Shown: positions 1 to 7,442 of the stretch, piece after piece
Layout: each line of letters starts with the position of its first letter
Position numbering within the stretch: position 1 is the first letter of the stretch
Source: a virus
Length of the DNA stretch: 38,356 bases
Direction: 5' to 3' (one strand)
Virus record (IMG/VR): IMGVR_UViG_3300035669_000004
Coordinates: 1-38,356 of that record
Position numbers and translations under genes: made by a program
Notes under the pieces: model-generated
What the model was told of the DNA's origin: nothing
Database searches by the model: none
Seen by the model: the letters and a program-made list of their open reading frames with translations, nothing else

Positions 1-191
1 GACCCGGGGCCGGCTGCAGGCGGAGGCGCAGGAAGCCTTTAACGCCTACATCCGCTACCGGGACATGGGCCTGCCCTGCATCGACTGCGGACAGCCCTTT
101 GAGCCCGGTCGCCCTGGTGGGTCGGTCGATGCCGGCCACTACCTTGCCCGCAGCGTGGCGCCGAACCTTCGCTTTCACGAAGACAACGTAC
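1..191. repeat. terminal direct repeat, left copy (circular overlap)
   Basis: These 191 bases match 38166-38356 except at two positions: G78 is A at 38243 and C137 is A at 38302. Because the repeat lies inside one continuous reading frame (ninG), it is best explained as the overlap of a circular or circularly permuted genome that was cut at an arbitrary point. A true fixed terminal repeat would more usually lie next to the terminase or between genes. Confidence 0.85.
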
Positions 192-391
192 ACGCCCAGC
201 GCAAGAACTGCAACCGGCCAGGGGGAACCACGCGCGCCGACTTTCGGGCTGGTCTGGTGGCTCGGATCGGTGAGGAGCGGGTGCAGGCGCTGGAGGCAGA
301 CCACACCCCACGCAAGTACACACAGGACGACTTCCGCTCGGTCAGGGACACCTACCGCGCCAAGTTGAAAGAACTCAAGGAGAAGACATGA
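2..391 (+). CDS. ninG: NinG-family recombination protein, C-terminal part
   Basis: This is the C-terminal 129 residues of a NinG (lambda Rap-type) protein, a family linked to phage recombination and Holliday-junction processing. The frame is open from the left edge; the N-terminus is at 37990-38356, giving about 189 residues once the circle is closed. It carries the zinc-knuckle pattern seen in the family: CIDCG, then AGHY, then a conserved stretch ending RKNCNR. Its stop overlaps the next start (ATGA at 388-391). It lies directly after ninB, the lambda order. The copy at the right edge differs at the Cys and the His of this motif. Family assignment is by recognition of the motif pattern and gene order. 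Confidence 0.85.
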   Translation, partial: TRGRLQAEAQEAFNAYIRYRDMGLPCIDCGQPFEPGRPGGSVDAGHYLARSVAPNLRFHEDNVHAQRKNCNRPGGTTRADFRAGLVARIGEERVQALEADHTPRKYTQDDFRSVRDTYRAKLKELKEKT

Positions 392-753
392 AGGAATACA
401 ACCCAACGAAGGGAAAGATCGTCCCGCTGCTCGCTCTGATGAAGGAAGACCCCATGCGTGAGTTCTCCGTCGCGGAGGCCGCCGAGGTCATGCGGTGCAG
501 CACCAAGTCTGTGAGCCCGCTGGCCGCTTGGGCGTGCAAGTCCGGCGTGATGTTCCGCCGCACGGTGGAGCGCCGACTGTTCCTGCGCGGCTCGCCGTAC
601 CCCGAGGCCGAGCAAAAGGTCATGGCGCGCAAACACCCTGAGCGCGTGGTCATCCGCGACGGCTGGGCGACGGACCCAGATGACCCGCGCATCGGCAAGG
701 TGGTGCCCGGTTGGACGCCGCCCAAGATGGTCTGCGTGAGGTTGGAAGCATGA
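388..753 (+). CDS. conserved phage protein with winged-helix-like N-terminal half
   Basis: The 121-residue product starts with an ATGA overlap with ninG, so it is probably translationally coupled. Residues about 24-60 (FSVAEAAEVM followed by STKSVSPLAAWACKSG) read like a helix-turn-helix with a wing: a short helix, a recognition-type helix and a hydrophobic tail. The C-terminal third is rich in Pro, Asp and Arg with no motif I recognise. The position in the nin-like region of a lambdoid phage suggests a small DNA-binding accessory protein; no specific function can be given. Confidence 0.6.
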   Translation: MKEYNPTKGKIVPLLALMKEDPMREFSVAEAAEVMRCSTKSVSPLAAWACKSGVMFRRTVERRLFLRGSPYPEAEQKVMARKHPERVVIRDGWATDPDDPRIGKVVPGWTPPKMVCVRLEA

Positions 754-1247
754 AGATCACGGAAGACTGGATCGCACAGCGGTGCGATGACGACTGCGGA
801 TGCCTGATCTGGACAAAGCAGGTCAGCCGAGACGGTGCTCCTGTCGCATGGACTCAGTTGGATGAGAACGGCAAGCGCTTCAAGTTTCAGGTGCGCAGGG
901 CTGTGTGGGAAATGCGAAATGGCCCGATCCCGGATGACATGCGCGTGACCTACAAATGCAACAACCCGAGGTGCCTGACATGCCTGGCACTGGCTTCTCC
1001 TGGCGAAATCAACTCCCGAACATGGTCACGCCCCGACTTGCGGGCCAAGAAGGTCGCAGCTCTGACCAAGGCGTCCAGGGCGCGCGGAAAGCTGGACATG
1101 GACAAGGCCCGCCGCATCCGCGAGAGCACGGAAACGCTCAAGAAGATTTCCCACGAGATGGGAATCAGCATGACCCTGGCGTCGCAAGTACGGCGCGGGA
1201 TGGCGTGGAAAGAGGGCGCCAATCCGTGGGCTGGTCTGGGAGCCTGA
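750..1247 (+). CDS. HNH-like protein with degenerate active site and C-terminal HTH
   Basis: The 165-residue product overlaps the previous gene by ATGA. Its N-terminal half follows the plan of common phage HNH endonucleases: CGCLIW, then RAVWEMRNGPIP, then the Cys-rich segment KCNNPRCL. The residues that are normally His in this family (before KC, and after NP.C in the NPxHL position) are Tyr and Cys/Leu here, so nuclease activity is doubtful. The C-terminus (about 115-155) holds a helix-turn-helix resembling the DNA-binding tail of homing endonucleases (ISHEMGISMTLASQVRRG). It may be a decayed homing endonuclease kept as a DNA-binding protein. Family by similarity of pattern; loss of activity is inference. 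Confidence 0.6.
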   Translation: MKITEDWIAQRCDDDCGCLIWTKQVSRDGAPVAWTQLDENGKRFKFQVRRAVWEMRNGPIPDDMRVTYKCNNPRCLTCLALASPGEINSRTWSRPDLRAKKVAALTKASRARGKLDMDKARRIRESTETLKKISHEMGISMTLASQVRRGMAWKEGANPWAGLGA

Positions 1248-1249
1248 CG

Positions 1250-1714
1250 ATGAGAAAGCACACCCGCCGCAAGGTCTGGCCGCTGGTCAACACCCTCACG
1301 CACGCAATCGCCGGAGCGGCCATCACAGATACGGTCAGTCTCGACAAGCTGCGCCTTCGTGAGCTGTCCGCCATCGAGGCATTCCGCACCGGGAACGCCG
1401 GCAAGCAGGAATGGCTGGACATCGCTGATCTCCTCAACATCTGCGAGACGCTATCCACGGACGGCATCGGCCCGGAAGCACTGGAGCCCTGCCAAAAGGC
1501 ACAGGAGGCGCTACAGGCCGCCCACGCCCGGTACTTCGGCAAGGCCAAGACGCTGACCCTGACCGGCCCCGAGCTTCAGGCACTGAGGGACAGCTACGAA
1601 TTCCACGACCTGCAGCGGCAGTCGATCAGCCGCAGCCGGTACGAGCAGGCAATCCAGAAGACGGCCAACAGGATCAGGTCCAGCCACCCGAGCCTGCGGG
1701 TTTGCATGGCGTAG
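1250..1714 (+). CDS. conserved phage protein of unknown function
   Basis: The product is 154 residues; the ATG at 1250 follows the previous stop (1245-1247) by two bases. It begins MRKHTRRKVWPLVN and contains LRELSAIEAFRTG and LRDSYEFHDLQRQSISRSRYE. I recognise this as a protein widely shared by phages of Burkholderiales and Pseudomonas-type hosts, always near the late-control region, but no biochemical role is known to me. It is basic at the N-terminus and mostly helical with no membrane segment. Co-location with the Q-like gene downstream suggests a role in the early-to-late switch; that is inference. Confidence 0.65.
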   Translation: MRKHTRRKVWPLVNTLTHAIAGAAITDTVSLDKLRLRELSAIEAFRTGNAGKQEWLDIADLLNICETLSTDGIGPEALEPCQKAQEALQAAHARYFGKAKTLTLTGPELQALRDSYEFHDLQRQSISRSRYEQAIQKTANRIRSSHPSLRVCMA

Positions 1715-1742
1715 CTGACACAACCACAACGAGGAGCGAGGG

Positions 1743-2120
1743 ATGCGAAGGGAAGAACACGTTGACTACCACCTGGTCCCTGACCATCACCTTGCCATCC
1801 ATGCGAGGCTGGAGGCTTGGGCGCGCTGGGTACGCGTGCGCCCCACCGGCTGGCAGACGGCCCCGATGTTCCGGCAGTACCGCTCCAAGGCTTGGCAGTG
1901 GGAAACCCCGGTCCTCAAGGAGGAAATGAACGTGCTGGAGGCCGTGGAGATGGAAAAGGCAGTCTCCCAGCTCCCCGAAAAGCACCGGGAGGCCATCCGC
2001 TTTTGCTACGTCTGGTGCAACGGGCCGCAAGCAACGGCTAGGCGGCTGGGGGTGACGAAGCAGGGCCTGCTGGAGTTGATCCAGACGGGCAGGGCGATGT
2101 TGAAGAACAGGGGCGCGTGA
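1743..2120 (+). CDS. Q-like late-gene regulator candidate (sigma-region-4-type HTH)
   Basis: The 125-residue product has an N-terminal segment typical of small phage regulators (ARLEAWARWVRVRPTGW) and a C-terminal sigma70-region-4-like helix-turn-helix: AVSQLPEKHREAIRF, then ATARRLGVTKQGLLELI. It is the last regulatory gene before the candidate late promoter at 2569-2598, the place where lambdoid phages encode Q, the antiterminator that lets RNA polymerase pass the terminator upstream of the late genes. A distance of about 450 bases to that promoter, and a terminator at 3079-3105, fit the scheme. It could instead be an ordinary transcription activator. Function inferred from fold pattern and position. 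Confidence 0.5.
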   Translation: MRREEHVDYHLVPDHHLAIHARLEAWARWVRVRPTGWQTAPMFRQYRSKAWQWETPVLKEEMNVLEAVEMEKAVSQLPEKHREAIRFCYVWCNGPQATARRLGVTKQGLLELIQTGRAMLKNRGA

Positions 2121-2314
2121 TGGGTGAAATCGAGCAACTGAGGAAAGAGGTCAATGAGCTGCGGGAGCGACTGGCGAAACTTGAGCAGCGCGGACAGGTC
2201 TTGCCGGGGCTCCCATATTCGCCGCCTATGTGGACCGTCCCGATGCAGTACGTGCCAGTCGAGGTCCCGCACGGAACGCCGCCGGGCGTGTGGTGCCAGA
2301 AGGAGGGTGCGTGA
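2120..2314 (+). CDS. small coiled-coil protein
   Basis: The 64-residue product is a heptad-type coiled coil over residues 2-27 (IEQLRKEVNELRERLAKLEQ) followed by a Pro-rich tail. The start is either GTG at 2117 (GTGA overlap with the previous stop) or ATG at 2120; the second is given. No family is recognised. Small coiled-coil proteins are common in phage early operons and usually unassigned. Confidence 0.55.
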   Translation: MGEIEQLRKEVNELRERLAKLEQRGQVLPGLPYSPPMWTVPMQYVPVEVPHGTPPGVWCQKEGA

Positions 2315-2568
2315 TGGGCGATCATCTTGCGATGACAACCGAACTAAAGCCATGTCCGCTGTGTGGAGGGAAGCCTAGATTGGTTGACCTCGCCGGCTGG
2401 GAAATCCACTGCGACTGCGGCTTGCAGCTATGGCATGAGTTGCCAGACAAGGAACCACTGATAGATCGCTGGAACACCAGAGTTGGAGCATCTTTGCGCG
2501 ATAGGGCGATAGCCATGATCCCTGGCGCGGCAGAAGTGTTGTCCAAGCAACAGGGCGACAAAAGGTAG
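2314..2568 (+). CDS. Lar-like zinc-ribbon protein (restriction alleviation family)
   Basis: The 84-residue product has the signature of the Lar restriction-alleviation family: CPLCGG near the N-terminus, a second pair HCDCG, and WNTR before the helical tail. Lar of the Rac prophage lessens host type I restriction; most phage members are untested. The ATG at 2314 is preceded by a good ribosome site (AAGGAGG about 8 bases upstream); a second Met six codons in is an alternative. It is the last gene of the rightward early operon. Family assignment is fairly firm, the anti-restriction role is inferred. Confidence 0.6.
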   Translation: MGDHLAMTTELKPCPLCGGKPRLVDLAGWEIHCDCGLQLWHELPDKEPLIDRWNTRVGASLRDRAIAMIPGAAEVLSKQQGDKR

Positions 2569-2598
2569 TTGCGGTCGCGTTCGGACCTGTGCTAGACT
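2569..2598 (+). promoter_or_regulatory. candidate late promoter (pR'-like)
   Basis: TTGCGG (2569-2574), an 18-base spacer, then TAGACT (2593-2598) with an upstream TG giving the extended form TGCTAGACT. It starts right at the stop codon of the Lar-like gene and points toward the gene-free segment and the terminase. Its position between a Q-like gene and the late genes is that of lambda pR'. Confidence 0.45.
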
Positions 2599-2604
2599 CG
2601 CGCA

Positions 2605-3105
2605 ATTCGAGCGCGGGCATCCGCAGTGAGTCGATATTCCTTGCGGGGGCAAAGGTGCCAGCAGGGAGCAAGCGCATGGTGATTGGTCCGCCCCGGTCGA
2701 GAAGGCGGGTAAATGGCGAGGCTATCGTTACACGGCCAGCCAGTCGCCAGCCGTTTGCTCTGTCAGAACCGCCAGGAGTCACGGGGCGAATAGAGACTCT
2801 GGACGATGCGCGGTCGTGGCCAGGGGAAAACACAGGTTATGGGCACCGCGCAAAGTGCCTGCTACTGTGAAACCAGCCCGAGTGGTGCCCGGGCCGGCAG
2901 AGCAAAACCATTCAAAGGCTCGCCAAGTGCGGGCCTGTCTCGTTTTTGGCTCACGCCATCCCCAGCATGGGGTCAGCAGCAAGTCACCGTGAGGCACCGC
3001 CGCTCGCTGAGCACAGGGCGCCACCTAGACACATCGCTGCCCCGGCACTTCTTCATGCCAGGTCTCCTGACCTTTCACAGCCCGCCCTAAACCAGCGGGC
3101 TTTTT
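2605..3105 (+). ncRNA. candidate long structured non-coding RNA or late leader
   Basis: About 590 bases between the Lar-like gene and the small terminase hold no convincing gene: the open frames there lack ribosome sites and recognisable protein character. The stretch is bounded by a promoter-like element and an intrinsic terminator, so a transcript of about 500 bases is expected. Local hairpins seen: CCGCC/GGCGG (2688-2708), an 8-bp bulged stem at 2772-2802, ACGA/TCGT inside CTGG/CCAG (2799-2823, exclusive with the previous one), GGGCAC/GTGCCT (2841-2860), CCCC/GGGG (2960-2972), GGCA/TGCC (3044-3059), AGGTC-TCCT-GACCT (3060-3073). It may also hold the pac or cos site. Functional identity unknown. 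Confidence 0.45.
3079..3105 (+). terminator. intrinsic terminator before the terminase genes
   Basis: A 7-bp stem AGCCCGC (3079-3085) and GCGGGCT (3095-3101) with a 9-base loop is followed by a run of T (3101-3105). It lies between the candidate late promoter and the first late gene, so antitermination would be needed for late expression, as at lambda tR'. Confidence 0.75.
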
Positions 3106-3156
3106 CTATTCCCCGACCGGACGGATTCCGGGTCGCCACATCGTGAGGCGCAAATC

Positions 3157-3474
3157 ATGACGCAACGCAGCAAAGTAGAGCCAACTACAGCCAAGAGGAA
3201 GCCTCCGAACGCAGGCAAGGGGCGGAAGGCGGGGGTGCCGAACAAGGCGACTGCCAACGCACGCGAAGCCATTGCCCGCTTCGTGGACGGCAACGCTGAC
3301 CGGCTGACGCAATGGCTGGACGAGATCTATGCGGCTGACGGGGCGAGGGCGGCGTTCAACTGCTTCACGGACCTGATCGAGTACCACGTACCCAAGCTGG
3401 CTCGCCATGAGCACACCGGCAAGGATGGCGGCCCGATGGTGGTGAGCGCAACGCCCACAGACGCATCCCTGTGA
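3157..3474 (+). CDS. probable terminase small subunit
   Basis: The 105-residue basic protein is encoded immediately before, and overlapping by GTGA, the large terminase. The N-terminus is Lys/Arg/Pro-rich (KRKPPNAGKGRKAGVPNK), followed by a helical segment ending in IEYHVPKLARHEHTG. Small terminase subunits recognise the packaging site and load the large subunit. Sequence alone gives only a weak family match; position directly upstream of terL is the main evidence. Confidence 0.7.
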   Translation: MTQRSKVEPTTAKRKPPNAGKGRKAGVPNKATANAREAIARFVDGNADRLTQWLDEIYAADGARAAFNCFTDLIEYHVPKLARHEHTGKDGGPMVVSATPTDASL

Positions 3475-4811
3475 AGTTCACCCCCAGGCAGTTGCAGGCG
3501 CAGTCGGTCCTTGCCGGCAGCGCCACGCACAACATGCTCTTTGGTGGCTCCCGCAGTGGCAAGACTTTTCTGCTGGTGCGCAACACGGTCATGAGGGCAG
3601 TCAAGGCGCCGGGGAGCAGGCACGCGGTGCTGCGGTTCCGCTTCAACGCGGTCAAAGCGGCGGTGGTGCTCGACACGTTCCCCAAGGTGATGCAGATCGC
3701 TTTCCCGGGCGTGAAGTACGACCTGAGCAAGTCCGACTGGTTCGCCGAGTACGAGAACGGCTCACAAATCTGGTTTGGCGGGCTGGACGACAAGGAGCGC
3801 ACCGAGAAGATCCTTGGACAGGAGTACGCAACGATCTACTTGAACGAGGCGAGTCAGATCAGTTGGGAGGCGCGGAACATGGCGCTCACCCGCTTGGCGC
3901 AAAGGGTGGACCAGGTGATTGACGGCCAGCACTCGCTGCTGCAGCCGCGCATGTATTACGACTGCAACCCGCCGAGCAAGGCGCATTGGGCTTACCGCCT
4001 GTTCGTGGAGAAGCTGGACCCCGAGACGCGGATTGCGCTGCCGCACCCGGACGACTACGCGCACTTCCAGATCAACCCGCAGGACAACGCGGAGAACATC
4101 AGCGCTGGCTACATCGAGACGCTCAAGGGCATGTCCGCCAGGTTTCAGCGCCGGTTCTTGCGTGGCGAATGGGCTGACGCGAACCCCAACGCGTTGTTTC
4201 AAGAGGCGGATATCGACAAGTGGCGCGTCTCTGACGGTGTGCTGCCTGAGATGGTGCGGATTGTGGTGGGCGTTGACCCGAGCGGCTCGGATGACGAGGA
4301 CAACGCTGACAACGACGAGATTGGCATCACGGTAGGCGGCCTTGGTGTGGATGGCAACGCGTACTTGTTGGAAGACTTGACGCTCAAGGCTGGCCCGGCA
4401 ACGTGGGCCCGTGTGGCAACCAGCGCCTATGACCGGCACGAAGCGGACTGCATCGTGGGCGAGATGAACTACGGCGGCGCGATGGTCAAACACACGATCC
4501 AGACCGCTAGGCCGCGCACGCCGTTCAAGATGGTCACGGCCACGCGCGGCAAGCATGTCCGCGCAGAGCCATTCAGTGCGCTCTATGAGCAAGGCAAGGT
4601 GCGGCACGCCGGCTCGTTCGTGAAGCTGGAGGACGAGCTTTGCGGCATGTCAACAGTGGGCTACACAGGGCAGGGAAGCCCGAACCGTGCCGATTCGTGG
4701 GTTTGGGTGCTCTCCGAGCTGTTCCCGGGCCTCGTTCGGTCAAAGAAGGAAAAGAAGGAGCGCCCCGAGCAGTCTGGACACGGCGGCGGCGCTCAAAGTT
4801 GGATGGGATGA
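3471..4811 (+). CDS. terL: terminase large subunit (ATPase and nuclease)
   Basis: The 446-residue product starts with GTG in a GTGA overlap. The ATPase half has Walker A GGSRSGKT (25-32) and a Walker B with catalytic acid TIYLNEA (121-127). The nuclease half begins near residue 265 with the acidic strand VVGVDPSG (Asp269) followed by a very acidic loop (DDEDNADND). This is the motor that cuts concatemeric DNA and pumps it into the prohead. The acidic loop after the first nuclease Asp is longer than I would expect for the family. Length and motif order are normal for the P22-like terminase group. Confidence 0.93.
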   Translation: MKFTPRQLQAQSVLAGSATHNMLFGGSRSGKTFLLVRNTVMRAVKAPGSRHAVLRFRFNAVKAAVVLDTFPKVMQIAFPGVKYDLSKSDWFAEYENGSQIWFGGLDDKERTEKILGQEYATIYLNEASQISWEARNMALTRLAQRVDQVIDGQHSLLQPRMYYDCNPPSKAHWAYRLFVEKLDPETRIALPHPDDYAHFQINPQDNAENISAGYIETLKGMSARFQRRFLRGEWADANPNALFQEADIDKWRVSDGVLPEMVRIVVGVDPSGSDDEDNADNDEIGITVGGLGVDGNAYLLEDLTLKAGPATWARVATSAYDRHEADCIVGEMNYGGAMVKHTIQTARPRTPFKMVTATRGKHVRAEPFSALYEQGKVRHAGSFVKLEDELCGMSTVGYTGQGSPNRADSWVWVLSELFPGLVRSKKEKKERPEQSGHGGGAQSWMG

Positions 4812-4812
4812 C

Positions 4813-5184
4813 ATGAAACCAGGCATTCGCCAACACGGCCCGGCCACGCTGAAGCTGTCCTTCAACAAGACCATCCCCGCCCATCTGCGCGGGAACATCC
4901 TGGAAGTGACGCACCTGCTGACGCCCGACCAGCATCGCGGGCAGGGCTACGCAAGCCTGCTGATGCAAAAGCTGTGCGCCGAGGCCGATGAAGCCGGCAA
5001 GGTGCTGCTGCTCATGCCCAAGCCCTACGACGATGCGCCGATGGACCGCGAGGCCCTGGTGAGCTTCTATCAGCGCTTTGGCTTCGAGGTGATCCAGGAG
5101 CACCCTGTCCTGATGGCTCGCCCGCCCGGCGCCGCTGCAACCGTGACGATCAAACCGCTGGCATACGCAATGGGGATGCACTGA
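4813..5184 (+). CDS. GNAT-family N-acetyltransferase inside the packaging operon
   Basis: The 123-residue product has the GNAT acetyl-CoA-binding signature HRGQGYASLLMQKLC (about residues 37-51) and the later motif FYQRFGFEVI near residue 85. It sits between terL and the portal gene, 1 base after terL and with an ATGA overlap to the portal, so it is made with the virion proteins. The acetylated target is unknown; candidates are a virion protein, a host factor or DNA-packaging component. Related podoviruses are known to me to carry a GNAT gene at this place, which argues for a real role and not a chance insertion. Confidence 0.85.
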   Translation: MKPGIRQHGPATLKLSFNKTIPAHLRGNILEVTHLLTPDQHRGQGYASLLMQKLCAEADEAGKVLLLMPKPYDDAPMDREALVSFYQRFGFEVIQEHPVLMARPPGAAATVTIKPLAYAMGMH

Positions 5185-7442
5185 TGGCAGACCAAGCCCA
5201 AGACGCCGACGACAAGAAGCCGAGCAAGGGCAAGGACATCGTTGCGGAAGCACAGGAACGCTTTGAAAAGGCCAAGGACGCCTTTGGCGCCAATCGTGCG
5301 CTTGCCATCCAGGACACCAAATTCGTACTGGGCGATTCGGATAACGGCTGGCAGTGGCCGGAAGACATCTTCCGCCAGCGCTCCACGGTGGAAAAGCGCC
5401 CGTGCCTGACGGTCAATATCACCGCTCAGCACTGCAACCAGATCATCAACAACATCCGACAGAACCGGCCGCAGTGCAAGGTTCTGCCGGGCGATGCGCG
5501 CGCAGCCAAGAAGGCGGCGGAAATCTACGCCGGGATGATCCGGGGCATCCAGGCGGCCAGCCACGCCGATGTGGCGCACGACACCGCTGCGGAGCACGCG
5601 ATCTACGGGGGCGAGGGCTATTGGGTCATCTCCACCGACTACGAGAGCCCAACGAGCTTCAACCAATCCATCTGCATCCTGCCGGTGGAGAACCCGCAGC
5701 TTGTGCTGATCGACCCGTTTTGCGGGATGAACAAGCTGAAGGCTCAGTGGGGCTTTCTGTTCGAGGAAATCAGCAAGGAAGAAGCAAAGCGGCTGTACGG
5801 CAAGGACGGGGTAGACCCTTCGACCTGGGCCAACGAGAGCACCAGCGGCTGGTACAGCGACAAGACGGTCCGGGTCGCGAAGTATTACTACAGCGAGCAG
5901 GTCGAGGACACGCTTTACCTGTTGCCTGACGGCACGACCGCGCTTGCATCCGAGTTGAAGGCCAAGGCCGGCGATGATGCGGTCAAGCAGGCCGAGGCCG
6001 TGGCAGCGGCCATTGAGCAGCAAACTGGCGGCAAGGCCAAGAGAACGACCACGCGCACGGCGTGGAAGTATTGCAAGCTGGTGGGCGGACACGACGAGCC
6101 GCTGGAGCAAAAGGACTGGCCTGGCTCCTACTTGCCGATCATTCAAGTGGTCGGCAAAGAGGTGAACGTCAACGGCGAGATTGTGCGAAAGGGCGTTGTT
6201 CGGGACATCAAAGACCCGGCGCGCATGGTGAACTACAGCTATTCCGGCGCCGTGGAGACGGTGGCGCTGCAGAACAAAATCCCGTACATCGCGGCGGCTG
6301 AAGCCATCGAGGGGTATGAGGATCAGTGGGGCGTGGCGAACCAATCGACCGCCTCTTACCTGCCGTACAACCAATTTGACGAGCAGGGCAACAAGCTGGA
6401 TCGTCCGGCGCGGCAAGAGCCCGCCGTCATGCCGGCCGCTCAGGTGCAGATGCTGCAGCTCTCGACCGAGCAGATGCGCGCAGCCTCGGGCCAGCAAAAC
6501 AGCAATTTCGGCATCAAGAGCGAAGCCGCCTCCGGTGTTGGCATCCAGCGCCTGAAGGTGCAGGGTGAGACGGCAACGTTCCACTTCCCGGACAACCTGG
6601 CTCGCGCGCTGCATGACGAAGCGGTCATCCTGATCGACCTGATTCCCAAGGTCTACGACACCAGGCGCGTCGTTCAACTCCTTGGCATCGACGGCAAGGA
6701 TGACAAGGCGGTGCTCGACCCGGACATGGACGGCGCCTACGCCGAGTACACCGGCCAGGACGTGAAGGTCGCCTTCAACCCGCTGGTGGGCAAGTATGAC
6801 GTAGCAATCGACACCGGCCCGAGCTACCAGACCCAGCGTCAGGAGGGCTCCGACCGGATGATGGAACTGACCGCTCGCAATCCGCAGATGATGCAGATCG
6901 CGGGAGACCTCGTGATGCAGGCGATGGACTTCCCCTACGCCGACAAGCTGGCCGAGCGGTTCAAGAAGACACTTCCGCCTGCCCTGCAGGACCACGAAGG
7001 CCAGCCGCAGATTCCGCCCGAGGTGCAGGCACACCTGCAGCAGGCGGATCAACTCATTCAGCAGATGCACGCCGAACTCGCGCAGCTTCACCAGGAGTTG
7101 GCGCAGGCCAAGTCGGGCGAGGCGCAGAAGTTCAACGAAGTGCTGGTCAAGGCATACGCCGCCGAGACCGACCGCGCCGTCGCTTTCGCGGGGGCAATGA
7201 CGCCCGAGCAGGTTCACGCACTGGCGACACAAGCCGCACTGCAAGCCATGGCGCAGCAGTCGCCAGTGCAGCCTCCGGGGAACATGCCGATGCCGCCCGA
7301 TCCAGGGCTCATGCAGCAACAACCACAGCAAGCGCCTCCGGGCGCTTTTTCTTTGCCCGATCACCCGCCAGCAATGGCCGCTACCGGAGCGTATCCGGGT
7401 CCTGGCACTCCGCCAGTCCTTCCTGAAGGAACCACCCAGTGA
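5184..7442 (+). CDS. portal protein (P22 gp1-like)
   Basis: The 752-residue product has the length and plan of P22-type portals: an N-terminal region with RPCLTVNITAQHCNQIINNI, a central wing/stem domain with YSGAVETVALQNK, and a long helical C-terminal barrel rich in Gln (about 610-720). The dodecameric portal is the DNA channel at the capsid vertex and the docking site for terminase and tail. The start is ATG in an ATGA overlap with the GNAT gene. The tail is Pro/Met-rich and low complexity. The next gene overlaps by GTGA. Confidence 0.88.
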   Translation: MADQAQDADDKKPSKGKDIVAEAQERFEKAKDAFGANRALAIQDTKFVLGDSDNGWQWPEDIFRQRSTVEKRPCLTVNITAQHCNQIINNIRQNRPQCKVLPGDARAAKKAAEIYAGMIRGIQAASHADVAHDTAAEHAIYGGEGYWVISTDYESPTSFNQSICILPVENPQLVLIDPFCGMNKLKAQWGFLFEEISKEEAKRLYGKDGVDPSTWANESTSGWYSDKTVRVAKYYYSEQVEDTLYLLPDGTTALASELKAKAGDDAVKQAEAVAAAIEQQTGGKAKRTTTRTAWKYCKLVGGHDEPLEQKDWPGSYLPIIQVVGKEVNVNGEIVRKGVVRDIKDPARMVNYSYSGAVETVALQNKIPYIAAAEAIEGYEDQWGVANQSTASYLPYNQFDEQGNKLDRPARQEPAVMPAAQVQMLQLSTEQMRAASGQQNSNFGIKSEAASGVGIQRLKVQGETATFHFPDNLARALHDEAVILIDLIPKVYDTRRVVQLLGIDGKDDKAVLDPDMDGAYAEYTGQDVKVAFNPLVGKYDVAIDTGPSYQTQRQEGSDRMMELTARNPQMMQIAGDLVMQAMDFPYADKLAERFKKTLPPALQDHEGQPQIPPEVQAHLQQADQLIQQMHAELAQLHQELAQAKSGEAQKFNEVLVKAYAAETDRAVAFAGAMTPEQVHALATQAALQAMAQQSPVQPPGNMPMPPDPGLMQQQPQQAPPGAFSLPDHPPAMAATGAYPGPGTPPVLPEGTTQ

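Noticed and set aside
2589-3090. Two plus-strand frames (2589-2870 and 2806-3090) in the gene-free segment
   Set aside because: No ribosome sites, starts within or just after the promoter, and composition unlike the other proteins. They may hide a real small gene, but I see nothing to support one.
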